From Zingiber officinale (taxonomy: Eukaryota > Streptophyta > Magnoliopsida > Zingiberales > Zingiberaceae): a stretch of 64,000 bases of DNA. The DNA is taken from positions 130,103,004-130,167,003 of the forward strand of contig NC_055989.1 in NCBI RefSeq assembly GCF_018446385.1. Direction: 5' to 3'. Both the position numbers and the translations under genes were made by a program. Below the pieces are notes generated by a model, which saw only the letters and a program-made list of their open reading frames with translations, made no database searches and had not been told where the DNA came from. This document shows, in pieces, positions 1 through 11,060 of the stretch (the first letter of the stretch is position 1; each line of letters starts with the position of its first letter).

Positions 1-310
1 TGGCCCTTCACCGCAAATCTGTAGCTCGGGCTGACTCCGCTCAGCTCTGCCGACCTCGACTTGCGTCCTGCACTTTGTACTTCCTGGCCCTTCACCGCAG
101 ATCTGTAGCTCGGGCTGACTCCGCTCAGCTCTGCCGACCCTGACTCGTTGGCCTATACCTCCAGTTCTTGGCCTCTGCTCATCTCTGCCTACCTCGACTT
201 GCGTCCTGCACTTTGTACTTCCTGGCCCTTCACCGCAGATCTGTAGCTCGGGCTGATTCCGCTCAGCTCTGCCGACCCCAACCCGCTTCCGCCTATGCTG
301 AGCCCTGACT
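1..310. repeat. Short tandem repeat, about 85-bp unit, imperfect
   Basis: A block beginning TGGCCCTTCACCGCA recurs at 1, 85 and 223. It is followed each time by the same segment (CTGTAGCTCGGGCTGA and a CTCAGCTCTGCCGAC core). The third copy is displaced by about 50 bp of related sequence. The array probably continues to the left of the window. No coding potential beyond repeat-derived open frames. It resembles the tandem repeats found inside plant LTR elements, but I cannot assign a family. Confidence 0.75.
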
Positions 311-399
311 GCCCTGTCAGCCTGCCCTTTTTGAACGTCAAGTCGCCATGACTATTGACCGTCACCTCCTCGTAACTTTTGACCGCCACATAGCCTGGA

Positions 400-1289
400 C
401 TTTTCCAATCCTTTCCTCTTGGGCCCTTCCATCACTAACCGTATCAAAAATATTTATTCTTTTAAAAACCCAATTGATCTGGAAGGCGAGCAGCCCCTGA
501 TTTATCTATTAGAAAAATTTAAAAATACAAGTGACTCCTCGTAAATCGATCGTCATTGTTTTAGATATTTCATTCTACAGAAGAAAAATGTTCTACCGCA
601 TTGTTGCTTGAATTTGAACTATGCGTATTTAGTTAATCTGTTGAACGTTTTACCGCTGCAACATGTTGAGGGTGACTTTCTTCTATTATTATTTTTAGTT
701 GATACCATATATCTAATTTTTTGAATCAACTAATCTTAGGATTATCAGTTCATTTCTACCAAAATTTTACATCAATCAAGTTTTCTTCCATTATTAGTTG
801 CACGAAGTGTTCATGTGAATTTAATTATTCATATTAAGTATTCTAGTAAGACTTCACTCTTGCCTAAGTGGATGTGAAATAGAGGTAAAATATTTAAGAA
901 AATAAAGGATTAAAATTTGAATCGCTATAGAGATAAATATTTTAGAGGTCGACCTTTGAGTGTTGTGCTCCCAAATTACTTAATAGGCGAAGCTTGTGCT
1001 CTGAATTTGTCCGATAGGTGAATTGGGAGAGAAAAACCATCTATCCTCAAATTAGTTGGGCAAAACCAGGGATTAGTAAAGTAAGACTCCTCACTTTACT
1101 AATATTAATATTGCACCATCATAAACCTGCATCAAGCTCAGGATTAACTTCCTGTAAACTACTCACTGTTCTTCTGGAAGGAGGTATACCCTGCTTTTGT
1201 GCTTCTCGGCTAGAGAAAAAAAGAATTATTTCTATGTTAATTGCCTAGAGATCTCTAGTCCATATATATCCATGTGCTCGTCTCCTCAA
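400..1289. other. AT-rich intergenic DNA, nothing recognised
   Basis: About 0.9 kb of AT-rich DNA with no gene or repeat that I can support. A 76-codon open frame at 1018-1248 has no recognisable domain and no gene-like base composition, so I leave it unannotated. Confidence 0.5.
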
Positions 1290-1487
1290 GGCGGCGCAGT
1301 GGATGAAGTATAGGGTATTGTCATATGAGATCTTAGGATCAAAACTCGACGCGTCTGAGCATGTCTTCCATCATATCTTGATCACATGCACTAATAATGG
1401 TTAGTAGTCATCAATAATTTATCTCCTCCGTATTGACTTAGAAACAAATTGACGGAGGATGCTCAGGACGAGCGAATCGCCTTTTGT
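1290..1487 (+). mobile_element. tRNA-derived SINE
   Basis: The left end (GCGGCGCAGTGGATGAAGTA) looks like a tRNA-type A-box region. A degenerate B box follows near 1338-1352. The 3' part ends with GCTCAGGACGAGCGAATCGC and a CTTTT tract. The same 3' module, inverted, is seen at 8796-9000 and as a stub at 15032, so this is a repeated family within the window. Flanks carry an imperfect direct repeat (ATATATCCATGTGC before, GTATATTCATGTGC after), which fits a target-site duplication. Identification rests on structure and the internal copies. Confidence 0.75.
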
Positions 1488-1673
1488 CACGTATATTCAT
1501 GTGCCCTTCCTCTATGCTATGCAGCTATGCTCTACAATGAATAGTTTTGAAAGCCTGTTGAGATCTAGGGATGTTCTTTCAAAATTTATTTTGAGTGTGA
1601 AACAAGATTTTGGTTTGTAAATGAGTCCACATCAGTGTCAGTTACACAGGTAGAATTGAGAATTGAGAATTGA

Positions 1674-3033
1674 TCAAGCTTGAACGGGAATGGACGAAGT
1701 GGTGGCCATGCAGCCTTTGACGAGCTTGAAGAGCGAAGTGCCGAGCCTCAACTCCTTGCCCACCAGAATCGGAAGACCTTCCCTGAGGCACTCATCGTAC
1801 TTCTCCAGTAGGGAAACCACGTAGTTGAAGTCCGGCCTCTTCGATGGATTCGCCGACCAACACCTCTCGATGAGATTGTTCAGCACCGGCGAGCATGAAG
1901 TCGACAGCGGAGGCCTCAGATTCTGCAAGGAAAATATTAAACTAAAATTTTAAAGAATTGGAAGGAAGGAATTAAAGGCGGCGCTTAATTCTGATCGATC
2001 GATCGATCGATCACCTTCTCTGAAGCAGCATAGGCAGCCTGCACGGGGGTCATGCTCTGGTAGGGCACGAGAGCAGTGGTGAGCTCCCACATCACGATCC
2101 CGAAGCTGTAGACATCGACCTTCTTGGTGTAGGGCTTCTCCTTGATCATCTCCGGCGCCATCCACCGGTAGGTGCCCATGTTCCCCTTCGACTCCTTGCA
2201 CTGCGTCTCCAGGCACGAGGTGCCGAAGTCCGCCACCTTCACCCGCATCTCGTCGTTGAGCAGCAGGTTGTGGGACTTGAGGTCGCGGTGGATGACTCCT
2301 TGGGAGTGGAGGTACTGCATCCCCCTGGAGATGTCGAGCGCTAACCTCAAGATCGTCTCCGTCGACAGCGAGTAGGGCTCCTTCTTGTGGAGGTACATCC
2401 GCAGAGTCCCCTGCGACATGTACTCTGTGATGATGCAGTACACCGGGGGCTTCCTGCAAGCTGCTATGAACTGCACGAGGAGATGAGATCGATTGCGTGT
2501 ATCAATGGCGATGGGCAAGAATCGAAACTGACCTGGACGATGTTTGGATGGTAGAGCCTGGAGAGGAAGGCGACCTCTGAGTTGAACTGCTTCTCCAAGA
2601 CGGCCTTCTTCTGCTCGTCCTGCTCTGGGATCTTCACTAACTTTATCGCCACGGCTCTCTGTTTGTAGATCCCTCTGTAGATCCTGCTGTTTGATCCTGA
2701 AGCAAATTTGTTGCCGAGGAAGAGTTGCGAGAGGTCGGCCATCCACTCCTCCCTCTTCCCGCCGGCGCCCTCCAAGTTATTGTAACCCTGATCTCCATTG
2801 CTAGGGTCAAGGAGCATGGACCAGGACTCCAAACTGTCCCACCTCCTCTTCTCCATGATCTCCGTCTCCGGCAGCAACGGTTTCCTTCTCGCCGGCCACC
2901 GGGAGGAGGACGAGCCAGGGGGAGGAGGCGGCGGCGGCGAGGATGATGATGATGATGAAGGGAGGGCCATGCCCGAGCTACTCTGCCTCCTCCTCCCGAG
3001 CCACAAGGTCACGATTGGAAAGCAAAAGGCCAT
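1674..3033 (-). CDS. HT1-like: Raf-like MAPKKK (group C), HT1-like Ser/Thr protein kinase
   Basis: Three exons on the minus strand (3033-2533, 2470-2015, 1922-1674) join in frame with GT-AG introns of 62 and 92 nt to give 401 aa. Residues 1-105 are a low-complexity Ser/Pro leader plus the family block RRWDSLESWSMLL. The kinase domain runs from about 106 to 370: glycine loop GNKFASGSNSRIYRG, VAIK lysine at 131, HRDLK at 228-232, DFG at 248-250, APE at 272-274. The C-terminus ends SIPVQA. All catalytic residues are present. The closest family I recognise is plant Raf-like HT1 (HIGH LEAF TEMPERATURE 1), a cytosolic/plasma-membrane kinase that in Arabidopsis controls CO2-dependent stomatal opening. 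That role is inferred from family likeness; group C paralogues are alternatives. Intron 1 is unusually short. The intron 2 donor is directly followed by a GATC microsatellite (1993-2012). Later in-frame Met codons (residues 22, 60) could serve as starts. Confidence 0.93.
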
Positions 3034-3790
3034 CGAGATCGAGGAAGGGAAGAAGCTTTAGCTAGCTGAAGGAGGAGGAGGAGGAGAAGGAGAAGGCGAG
3101 GCTGAAGAAGCCCAAGAACCTCAATGGCATCATGGTCATCTTCCTCCTCAGGATTCGATATTGGCGCATGGAGATCATAACAACTGTGTGCCTGAAATTG
3201 GGCATGATGAGAAAGGGCTAGAATTTAACGCAAAGAATCCAAAGAGACTTGGAATGGGAGGGAGACGCGGCGTTTCTTCAATCCTTGAGCCATAATCCAA
3301 CAAAGTAAAGATAGATATATATATATAATATAAAAGCCTAAATTGATTGTCAAGTTGGTTCACTTTACGTAGATAGATTGATGATCAATGACCAGTAACA
3401 TGCTGAATCGATCGATTTGGTCTTCTCGTGGTCCGATTTATAACTGTGATTCTGAGAGAGAGACAGATAGGAAAAAATTTTAAAGGAGTCAAGGAAGTCT
3501 CGTGATGTGGTAGTTCAAAAAGTGCAAGCATCCATGCGCTTCTTCTTCCTCTTCTTGGTTCTTCTTCTTTGTCTGTCTCTTTTCGCTTTTGGCACTTGTA
3601 TCACTTCCTCTTAAATTTCCCAACTCATGGAGATGGACAAGGACTGCTAATTTGCATCCTCCATTAAATGAGAAACACGAAGATCATTAGATGGTATAAT
3701 ATTAAAATTACAAGGTATAATTAATAGTTACGTTAATTCACTAACGATTGATTAAATTAATTAATATTAAGTAGCTACTAATTCGATTGC
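3034..3790 (-). promoter_or_regulatory. Upstream region of the HT1-like gene
   Basis: Just upstream of the kinase start lies a CT-rich stretch on the gene strand (GGAGGAGGAGG on plus, about 3068-3100), typical of plant 5' UTRs. A TA-rich run at 3313-3335 reads TATATTATATATATAT on the gene strand and could hold a TATA box about 290 bp from the ATG. The rest to 3790 shows a CTTCTTCTTCC tract near 3541-3570 and AT-rich DNA. No other gene is seen. Transcript start is not determined. Confidence 0.4.
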
Positions 3791-4010
3791 TTAACTACGC
3801 TCTAAACTGGTAGGGCTTCGTCCGGGGAGCTGTGGTGCTGCACGCCACCCGTGGAAGCCGTGGTTGTAAGCCGGCAGCTCCTGGAAAGCGTCGCCCTCCG
3901 TGAACTCCGTCAGGCAGATGGAGCAGTAGTCCGTCACTGATCCGTTCAGCTTCGTCGTCGTCGCCGCCGAGAGGAGAGTCGCAGGTACCTGCATTGCTGC
4001 CTTCGCGTTC
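3790..4010 (-). pseudogene. RING-H2 (ATL-type) E3 ubiquitin ligase fragment
   Basis: One minus-strand frame reads DYCSICLTEFTEGDAFQELP followed by AYNHGFHGW. This is the first half of a RING-H2 finger (C-x2-C, the E-F-x-x-G-D block, then L-P-x-C-x-H-x-F-H). The third zinc ligand is Tyr instead of Cys. After the histidines the frame leaves the consensus: the expected second C-x2-C pair is lost and part of the tail continues in another frame. No transmembrane leader is seen. ATL-family ligases are usually intronless, so this looks like a decayed, truncated copy. Confidence 0.7.
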
Positions 4011-4129
4011 CTCGGAAGAGGAGGCCAAAGTTGAAGGCCAAGTCGGCGGATAAATCGCTGACGCCGGTGGAGGGACCCACCCAGTTAGTTGGGGTGGTGT
4101 GGTCGGGTGCTGACGCCGGAAGTTCAATC

Positions 4130-5290
4130 GTGTACTAGTTCTAAAGAGCCAATCCTATCCGAACCCGGCCGAGGGCAGTGTTAAAAAAACCAGCGAGAAA
4201 TCGGTAACCGTACCGCTCGAAGAAGGCTATCGAGGGATTGGGAGGGGGAGTCTCGTCCTCCGCTCCCGGAGACTGTTCATGGAGAGAGCGCCGTCTCCTG
4301 CCTCGATTCTCTCCTCGTCGTGAGGGTCACCTGCTCCCCTGAGTCTACCCTCGGCCAGACCGCGCCGCCGCCGGCGACCGATGGCCTCTGCGCCGCTCTC
4401 GTCCGGTAACCCCTGCTCCGAACACACGGTGCTGAAATCTCGCTCTCTCTCTTTGATTTGTTCGAGTGTGATTGTTTGTTGACCTCTCTTTAGTGAAAAT
4501 TGTTGGTCACAAAAGCAATGGCGTGAGTTTTGAGGGACGGTAGATTCGAATTTGCCATCGAGGAAACTCTGGATCAGTGCTTGACTGCTTGCAGACTTGT
4601 TGATTGGTTATATTTTGTTGATATTTGGCTACTGTTATTGATCACGTGTCTTGGCTTGCATTGCATATAACCATGGACGAATAACTATAACCTGATTCCA
4701 AATCGCCCTTCCTCTCCTTCCTCCCATGGATAAAATGATAACACCACGCCAAGCTTAGTTCAATGTATGAATTGAATCACCGACAATATCTGTCAGAAAC
4801 TTAAGGATCTTAGGAATTCATATTTAAACATATGAGGAAATGAACAATGAACAGAAAAGCCTCCTCCGAGAAAACTGAGTGGTTGTTTCTTAGGGACTGA
4901 TCCTGGCTAAACGTTAAGAAGAAGAAACGATGAGAATGATGTGATTAGAATATTGATCGAATTATCATAATTTGAAAAGAAAGGGTATGATGAGTTGTCT
5001 TTTATGTTGATCAAGTTATCAAAAAGTCTCCGGTCAACGCTACTTGCAAACAGCGATTAGGTTGCCCAGGTCACTAACACTCCAATGCTCAAGGCATGTC
5101 CCAAAAATATGTAAGGGGCCGAATAAATAGTAGAATAATGAAGTAAGTAGAGAATAAGCATGGAAAACATATCGTAACCCAGGGGCACCTTCTGGTAGAC
5201 TGGTGAGCTGGTTGTAACGCTGATAATAAAATAATGAAATACGTAGAGAATAAACATGGAAAACATACCCTATGATACGGATATGGCTTA
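4130..5290. other. Intergenic DNA with a possible orphan 5' exon and a 95-bp tandem repeat
   Basis: GC-rich DNA at 4200-4440 contains ATG GCC TCT GCG (4381) with a GT that could be a splice donor at about 4406. No downstream exon follows, so I do not call a gene. At 5127-5172 and 5222-5270 a segment ending ATGGAAAACATA repeats with a period of about 95 bp. The remainder is AT-rich and unremarkable. Confidence 0.4.
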
Positions 5291-6423
5291 ATGGCAAGAA
5301 AGGAAATTATGAGGGGGAGGAGGAGCAATTTTGTCATTGCATTATTTAGGGATTTATTAGGAGAAGCAAGCACACTGTGCAAGGGGGGCTTGGTGTTGGG
5401 CTGGTTCCGCCGCCAGGGAAAAGGAGCTCTCTTTCCTCCCTCCCGTTCACCTCCTTTCCCTCTCATCAACGTCACTTCCTCCTCCTCCTTCTGGATTTTC
5501 CGATCACCGTCGAACGACGACGACTTCTTCCTCTTCATCTCCTGACGTCGGTGGCCCCTCTCTCCCTCTCTGCTCGCTGGGAGATGTCTCCGGCCACCAC
5601 TGCTCCCTCGCATGCCGCCCCTTTTCTTGCATATCGGGCGCCGCCATGAGGGGGCTAGGCTGCTGCTGCGGGAGATTCTCCGCTGCCGCTCTTCTGCTTC
5701 TTCTCCTCACTCACGACACCGCCACCGGAGGTACCCAGCGCCGCCCTCTTCTTGCTGCGTTTCTGTCCAATGCCTCCTGTCCAGCGAACCCACGGGTCAA
5801 CGTAGTCGGAGAGCACTGCTGCCACCCCGGTAAGCCTTCAGCGTTACTTGCAGCAGCCTCTTCCTGAGTTCGCCGGCGCGCCGACCGTCCACTGCCCTCG
5901 TCATCGTTCCGCCGACCGTCCAGGAACTCTAATCGTCATCAGCGCTATAGCTCAGCGCCGCTCCTTTTTCTCCTTCGCCGCCCAGCCACCGGATTAGCTG
6001 TCGGCGTTCACAGCCGCGTTTAGTGGCCACCGACAGCCCAGCTTCGCCTCCCTCTCCCCCCTTACTAACGTCCGCTCCCCTACCGGCGACTTTCTCTCCG
6101 CTGTTCACTGTTCACCGCCATCCGATACTGCCCTCCGGGGTCGTCGCCCATCTTATTGTCACTGTGAGATCGTCGGCTGACCGCGCTCATGCAACATCTG
6201 CCCTGAACCGCAGCCGGTTTCAATCGCCTCAAATGACCTCCGAGCCGCAGCCGTCCCCCATCATCGTAGACGGCCTCCGATCCATGCCGTCATACATTTC
6301 CTACGCTGATTTGGTATCTGATCCGTATGGTTGTGTTCCGGCCTTCGAGCCGTGGTTATGTTGCAGTCTCTGCGTCTTCCGACTTGTGTGTTAGATTCTA
6401 GTTTGTATGTCATGCCTCGGTCT
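5290..6423. other. GC-rich, pyrimidine-rich DNA without a supportable gene
   Basis: This stretch has several overlapping open frames on both strands, all Ser/Pro/Arg-rich and low in complexity. That is what high-GC DNA with few stop codons gives by chance. There are long CT-rich runs (CTTCCTCCTCCTCC near 5476) like a 5' leader or an LTR. No conserved domain recognised. Confidence 0.4.
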
Positions 6424-6790
6424 GCATGCCGATCTCATATCCCGGCCTGCGTGCCAATCTCGTTTCCCGGCCTACGTGTCGATCTCGTTTCCCGACCTAC
6501 GTGCTGATCTCGTTTCCCGGTCTGTGTGCTGATTTCGTGTCCCGACCTGCGTGCCGCAAGTACCTCTCGGCCTGCGTGCTGGTGGTTTATCCCGATCTCA
6601 TATCTCGGTCTGCATGCCGATCTCATATCCCGGCCTGCGTGCCGATCTCGTTTCCCGGCCTACGTGTCGATCTCGTTTCCCGACCTACGTGCTGATCTCG
6701 TTTCCCGGTCTGTGTGCTGATTTCGTGTCCCGACCTGCGTGCCGCAAGTACCTCTCGGCCTGCGTGCTGGTGGTTTATCCCGACCTGCAG
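6424..6790. repeat. Nearly exact 188-bp tandem duplication made of about 26-bp subrepeats
   Basis: The segment starting TGCATGCCGATCTCATATCC at 6423 starts again at 6611, and the two copies are almost identical over their whole length. Within each copy a shorter unit of the type GCGTGCCGATCTCGTTTCCC recurs every 25-30 bp with GCATGCC/GCGTGCC/GTGTGCTG variants. The high identity points to a recent duplication by replication slippage or unequal exchange. The open frames it creates on both strands are by-products. Confidence 0.85.
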
Positions 6791-7250
6791 CTCGTCTTCT
6801 GGTTTCGTGCCGCATTCAACTTCTCGTCGTTAGATCCAGCCCTTCAGCCTGATCAGGAGTCATATGCTCTTCCGAGTCACGACAATTCGAGCCGCGTCCC
6901 ATCCGAGGGCGCCCCCTGGGCCAGGGTACGTTTTTCGTTCATATTCCATACACATTTCATTATTTTATGGTTTAGTCTGGTACTTATATATTCGTTGAAT
7001 CTGCCTCGAGCATCGGGGTACCGGGGATCGAGTCAACCCGGTCACTGGCTACAGGTAGCATTGACCAGAGGACCTCTGGAGACTTGGTCAACACAGAAGT
7101 CATCTCAGCATACCCCCCCTCCGGGACGTCACGACTCGGTCAACATTCTCGCCACTTCACCCGACGGTCCGTCTGACTCAGCTTTGGGACGAGATCACCC
7201 TACCCCAAGGGGGCACCTTCCGATAGACTGGTGAGCTAATTGTAATGCTA
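6791..7250. other. Unassigned DNA
   Basis: About 460 bp with a short AT-rich patch (6940-7000) and GC-rich flanks. An open frame entering from the 188-bp duplication runs into this stretch, but its composition and repeat origin argue against a gene. Confidence 0.4.
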
Positions 7251-8520
7251 ATCAAGTCATCATGACCCAGAAGAGTAGATGAATGTGAGCCAAATGAGGA
7301 GATGGATCTGGGGAGCCGAGGGTGGGAGTATAACAGTGGCTCGTAGGCTGGACCATAATAGTGACTTGCTAGTCGGCATGTGATAGTGGCACATAGATCA
7401 GAATACAATATCAATTTGAAGGTTGAAACACATCAATGGCGGCGCGAAGGCTGGAACGCCATCTTGTCTCGAAGACCAGAACACATCAGTGGGCGGCACA
7501 AAGGCCGGAATACCATATTGGCTTGAAGGCTGGAATACAATAGCGTGACTCGGAGAAGGTTGAATCACAACAAAAGCACATGCCAACGCAGATAGGGTCT
7601 GGATTGACGTCGAAAGTGTGTGGTAGAGTGGATCGAAGGGCGACAACATGCATCGGGCGGCTTCGGCTGCTGGAGGTAGGTGCTGGCTACTAGAGGCAAC
7701 GTCGGAGAGCGGCAGCGGTCGTTGGAGGTGGCGTCGGAGGTGACGGCCGCTGGTAACGGCATGAAGGAGGCAGCCATTGGTAGCGACGCAGAGGCGGCAA
7801 CCATTGGCGGTGCGGCCATTAGTCGCGATGTACGCTGCTGAAGGCGGCGGTGGATGCTGCTGGAGGCGGCCGCAGCAACCACTGGAGGTAGCGAAGGAGG
7901 CTGCTGGAAGCAGTGAAGGCGACTGCGGAGCTGGCAGCTGCTGGAACCGGCCTGGTTGAGAGAGAGCAGAGGAGAAGAGGGAGAGAGGCGGCATTGGAAG
8001 CGGCCTGGCGCGGCGACATGCGTGGACTACCAACATGTCGGTGAGGAAGCGACAACAGTGCTAGGACCACGCGGAGGTGGCAACAAGATCTCCAGCGAGC
8101 GCCGTGGTTGGCAGAGGGGAGGCATATATGATGCTACGGTCGATGGCCTGACTGGCAGCGAGGCTAGCGGCGTTCGTCGCGGCGTCGGCGTGAGGCGTCG
8201 GAGATTTGTCGGAGGGTGAAGGCGGCGTGCCCTGCAACAGCAGCGACCTTTTGCGAGGGTTGCAAGGCAGTGAGGGTCGGAGGAGATGAGATTGCAGCGC
8301 GAGGGGAGGAGCGTTCGTGACCGGCGACGAAGGCAAGAGTTACAACATGCTTACGGCTAGCGACCAAACTGAAGCCCTCTTTTTTCTCAAAGCCTTCCTC
8401 CCCTCTAAAAGCCTTAACAAGGAATTAACCAAAATGTCCTCTCCTTTCTCCTTAATTCCATTGGACCCCCAAATACATTCGCATCATAGGCCTAATAGAT
8501 AAAAGGGTGAAAGGGATAAA
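7250..8520. other. GGC-rich low-complexity block, no gene called
   Basis: At 7426-7530 there are two to three degenerate copies of a roughly 57-bp unit (AAGGCTGGAAYRCCAT type). From 7600 to 8340 the plus strand is a mosaic of GGCGGC/GCTGGA trinucleotide-like repeats. The minus strand therefore has an open Ala/Ser/Pro/Leu frame of 212 codons (7398-8036) with no domain signature. From about 8380 the DNA becomes AT-rich. It could be the GC-rich leader of a transposable element; I cannot tell. Confidence 0.4.
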
Positions 8521-8629
8521 TAGATCTGTCTATCTAAATTACTCATTCTTGTGTAAATATCTCAGTAAAAATGTTTACTGAGATAGTTCCATGATTATTA
8601 TAATTCTGGACTGCAAAATGATAACTTTG

Positions 8630-9262
8630 ATAATCCTATGCATCAAACTCCCTCTTAAGAACGACTATGACTGCTTTTCTAAAGTTTGTTATAAAACATC
8701 TAAAATTTGGCAAGTGTTCCATTTGTTGCCTATCAGTAATTTTTTATTTTAAAAAGTGAATTTTACCTTATTTGTGTGTATTAGATTATAAGTTAGCAAA
8801 AGGTGACTATGCTCGTCCCTAGCACCTCCGCTAACTCATTCCAGAGTTAACACGAAGGAGGTAAATCACGAGCGGCTACTAGCCTTTGAAATAGTGACTG
8901 ACGCATGAGGGAGACATTTATCTCGGTTTATGCTGAGATTCGAACATCAGACCTCAAGTTGACAGTACCTTACTAGTCATTAGACCGTCCCGATAGTACA
9001 TATATTAGACCATAAGAGAAATACCATGGTGGTTTATAATGTCAAGATTGGAAAAAGATGACTTTTTAGTAATCCTATGCCTCAAACTCCCTCTTACGAA
9101 GGACTATGATTGCTTTTATACAGTTTGTTATGCTTAAATGACTATGATTATTTTTATACAGTTTATTATAAAACATGACAATTTTGGTCCAATTCATTAT
9201 CTATCAATATTTTGATTACAAAATGTGATTTTTATTAATCTTATTTGTGTACATTAGATAAC
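8630..9262. repeat. Degenerate tandem duplication interrupted by a SINE
   Basis: Sequence from AATCCTATGCATCAAACTCC (8632) to TTATTTGTGTGTATTAGAT (about 8788) recurs from AATCCTATGCCTCAAACTCC (about 9074) to TTATTTGTGTACATTAGATA (about 9259) with many substitutions and a short internal repeat of the CAGTTTGTTAT block. The SINE at 8796-9002 sits at the end of the first copy, so the duplication predates or accompanies the SINE insertion. No coding potential. Confidence 0.7.
8796..9002 (-). mobile_element. tRNA-derived SINE, minus strand, with TSD
   Basis: Read on the minus strand, an A-box-like TAATGACTAGTAAGG is followed by a good B box, GTTCGAATCTC (plus GAGATTCGAAC, about 8936-8946). The 3' end AGGGACGAGCATAGTCACC plus CTTTT matches the end of the SINE at 1290-1487. 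Flanking direct repeats TATTAGATTATAAG (8779-8792) and TATTAGACCATAAG (9003-9016) form a 14-bp target-site duplication with two mismatches. This fits an old but structurally complete SINE. Confidence 0.88.
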
Positions 9263-9700
9263 CACTATGTTAGATGTATTTTATCTTATCTTGATTGTGC
9301 TTGATGGTTGCATGGTCATACTACAAGTAACTCAATTTTACGGGATGACTCCCTTTTGGTTGATAACTCAAGATAGCAGGATCGAGCTTAGCAAGATGGT
9401 GAATCAGAATGTTATCTCTCGAATCGCATTAATATACATAAGGCTGCTACACCTTGGTTGTGTTTTTAATTTTTCCATTCTAGTCATATGCATATGATTA
9501 GTTAGCGCAAAGTTAAGTGATTCTATGCAAATTCCAAGAACACAAAGGAAGGTTATAATCAGTCAAAATCATATTGCTTCACACATCGACAGAGGTTCAC
9601 CGGAGTTTTCAAATTTTGTGCAAATACCGGTCGGCATATTCCATAGAAGGAATCCCTTGGCTAATTATTCAGCATTAATGGGCAATAATTTCAAAAGATA
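9262..9700. other. AT-rich DNA, nothing recognised
   Basis: Two open frames (9267-9497 and 9525-9710, plus) lack any domain or gene-like composition. They may be leader sequence of the LINE that follows. Confidence 0.35.
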
Positions 9701-9950
9701 TTTATTTTAATTGGTGTTTTCCTTAATTGGAAGTCTTTGGTGACATTCTGATTCGGTTTCGGCGTGGATTTATTAGAGTTCTCCTGATTTGGAAGTCTTT
9801 GGTGACATTTTGAATTTGGTTTCGACGTGAACCACTTGTTTACTTGGATGGTGCTTCCAAATTGGTGGTGGCATGTTTCTCTTTCATTTTAATTGGGATT
9901 GACTTTGGTTTTGTTATTCTTATTTTGTACTTCCACGTGGAAGCATCAAG

Positions 9951-11060
9951 ATGGAAAAGAAGAAAGGTCTCAAATACTCTCCTTTGAATCTAACAAAGGG
10001 TCAACATCCTATGTCATTTGAAGAATCTAAATTTACTAATGTAGAGGTACATCACACTTGGCAGCAGATGGGCTCAATGATGGTTGTGGTAGGGAGGTAC
10101 CACATCATGCTGAGGTGGCGGGCCAAGCCTCCAATATGGTTGGACAAGAGCACATTGACTTGGAACAACAAGATGAGGTGGCCAATGCAACTGATGTGCC
10201 TAACATGCCACATGGGACAACTGAACTTCCCTCTCAAGATCAGGCATAAATTGAGATAAATCAGTCACCGATGGTGGAGGAGGTTCCGACGAGAAACCAA
10301 CCACCTCCGGCTGGGGACAATCATTAGGCTGAAGCTAACGGAACAACAACTTGTTAGTGTGCAGGGGATTCATCCACTACAAAAGAAGTCTTGGGCAAAT
10401 ATTTTCAAGGACAATAAGAAAACAAAACTTGCTATGACATTTGATCAATATGAAGCCAAGGGTAAATGAATATTTTTTTACAATGATGGCATTGATGGCA
10501 TGAAAGATGCTATGGGCTTCAGTCTAGTTGGCTGCTTCATGGGATGACATCTGAGCGTTGATGGAGTCAGAATTACAGGAGCACGTTGGAGGGTTCCCCA
10601 TAAATTCTTCTTGCATAAAAGTGATTGGGTGGTTTATCGTTTTGACACAAAAAAAGATAGGCAACAAGTCTTGCAAGAAGGACCCTACTTTATCTTCAGA
10701 ATTCCAATCTTTTTGAAGATCATGCCAAGATGTTTTCCTTTTAATGAAGATGGAAAATTTATCCCTGTTTGGATCCAAATTCATGGTCTCCTACCAGACT
10801 GTTGGACTCAAAAAGTATTAAGCATGATTGAATCAAAAGTAGGAAAGTCGTTGTACACCGATAATCTAACACAAACAAGAGAACGCTTGGAGTATGCGAG
10901 ACTCTTGGTGGAGATTCTGACACTTAGGGATCGAGTTCATGAGGTACCTATTACTTTGTCCATTGGAGTACAAGTAGATCTATGTATTTATTATCTATGA
11001 AATGATACTGGATTTTTGTCAAATCTGTAAGAATGTTGCCCACAGATCGAAGACTTGCCG
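9951..11060 (+). pseudogene. LINE ORF1 (Gag-like, DUF4283 plus CCHC zinc knuckle), broken
   Basis: An N-terminal region (9951-10470) in mixed frames includes SWANIFKDNKKTKLA at 10389, typical of plant L1 ORF1. The frame 10611-11000 reads SDWVVYRFDTKKDRQQVLQE and IPVWIQIHGLLPDCWT, the signature of the DUF4283 RNA-binding domain of L1 Gag-like proteins. After a stop and frame change, FCQICKNVAHRSKTC at about 11010-11054 gives a complete C-x2-C-x4-H-x4-C knuckle. The family protein coats LINE RNA as part of the retrotransposition particle. At least three stop or frame breaks make it non-functional. Confidence 0.82.

Larger units (their letters stand above)
5170..7250. repeat. Direct repeats flanking a 2-kb GC-rich block
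   Basis: About 50 bp at 5176-5222 (GGGGCACCTTCTGGTAGACT and onward) recurs at 7207-7250 (GGGGGCACCTTCCGATAGAC and onward) in the same orientation. The interval between them is GC-rich, unlike its AT-rich surroundings. The paired repeats suggest an inserted or duplicated unit, perhaps a decayed retroelement, but I see no protein domain, primer site or TSD. Confidence 0.4.

Noticed and set aside
4381-4430. A first exon starting MASAPLSSG
   Set aside because: A donor-like GT is present but no downstream exon, domain or transcript signal was found.
7398-8036. 212-codon minus-strand frame
   Set aside because: Ala/Ser/Pro/Leu-rich translation of GGC/GCT repeats; no domain, no splice partner.
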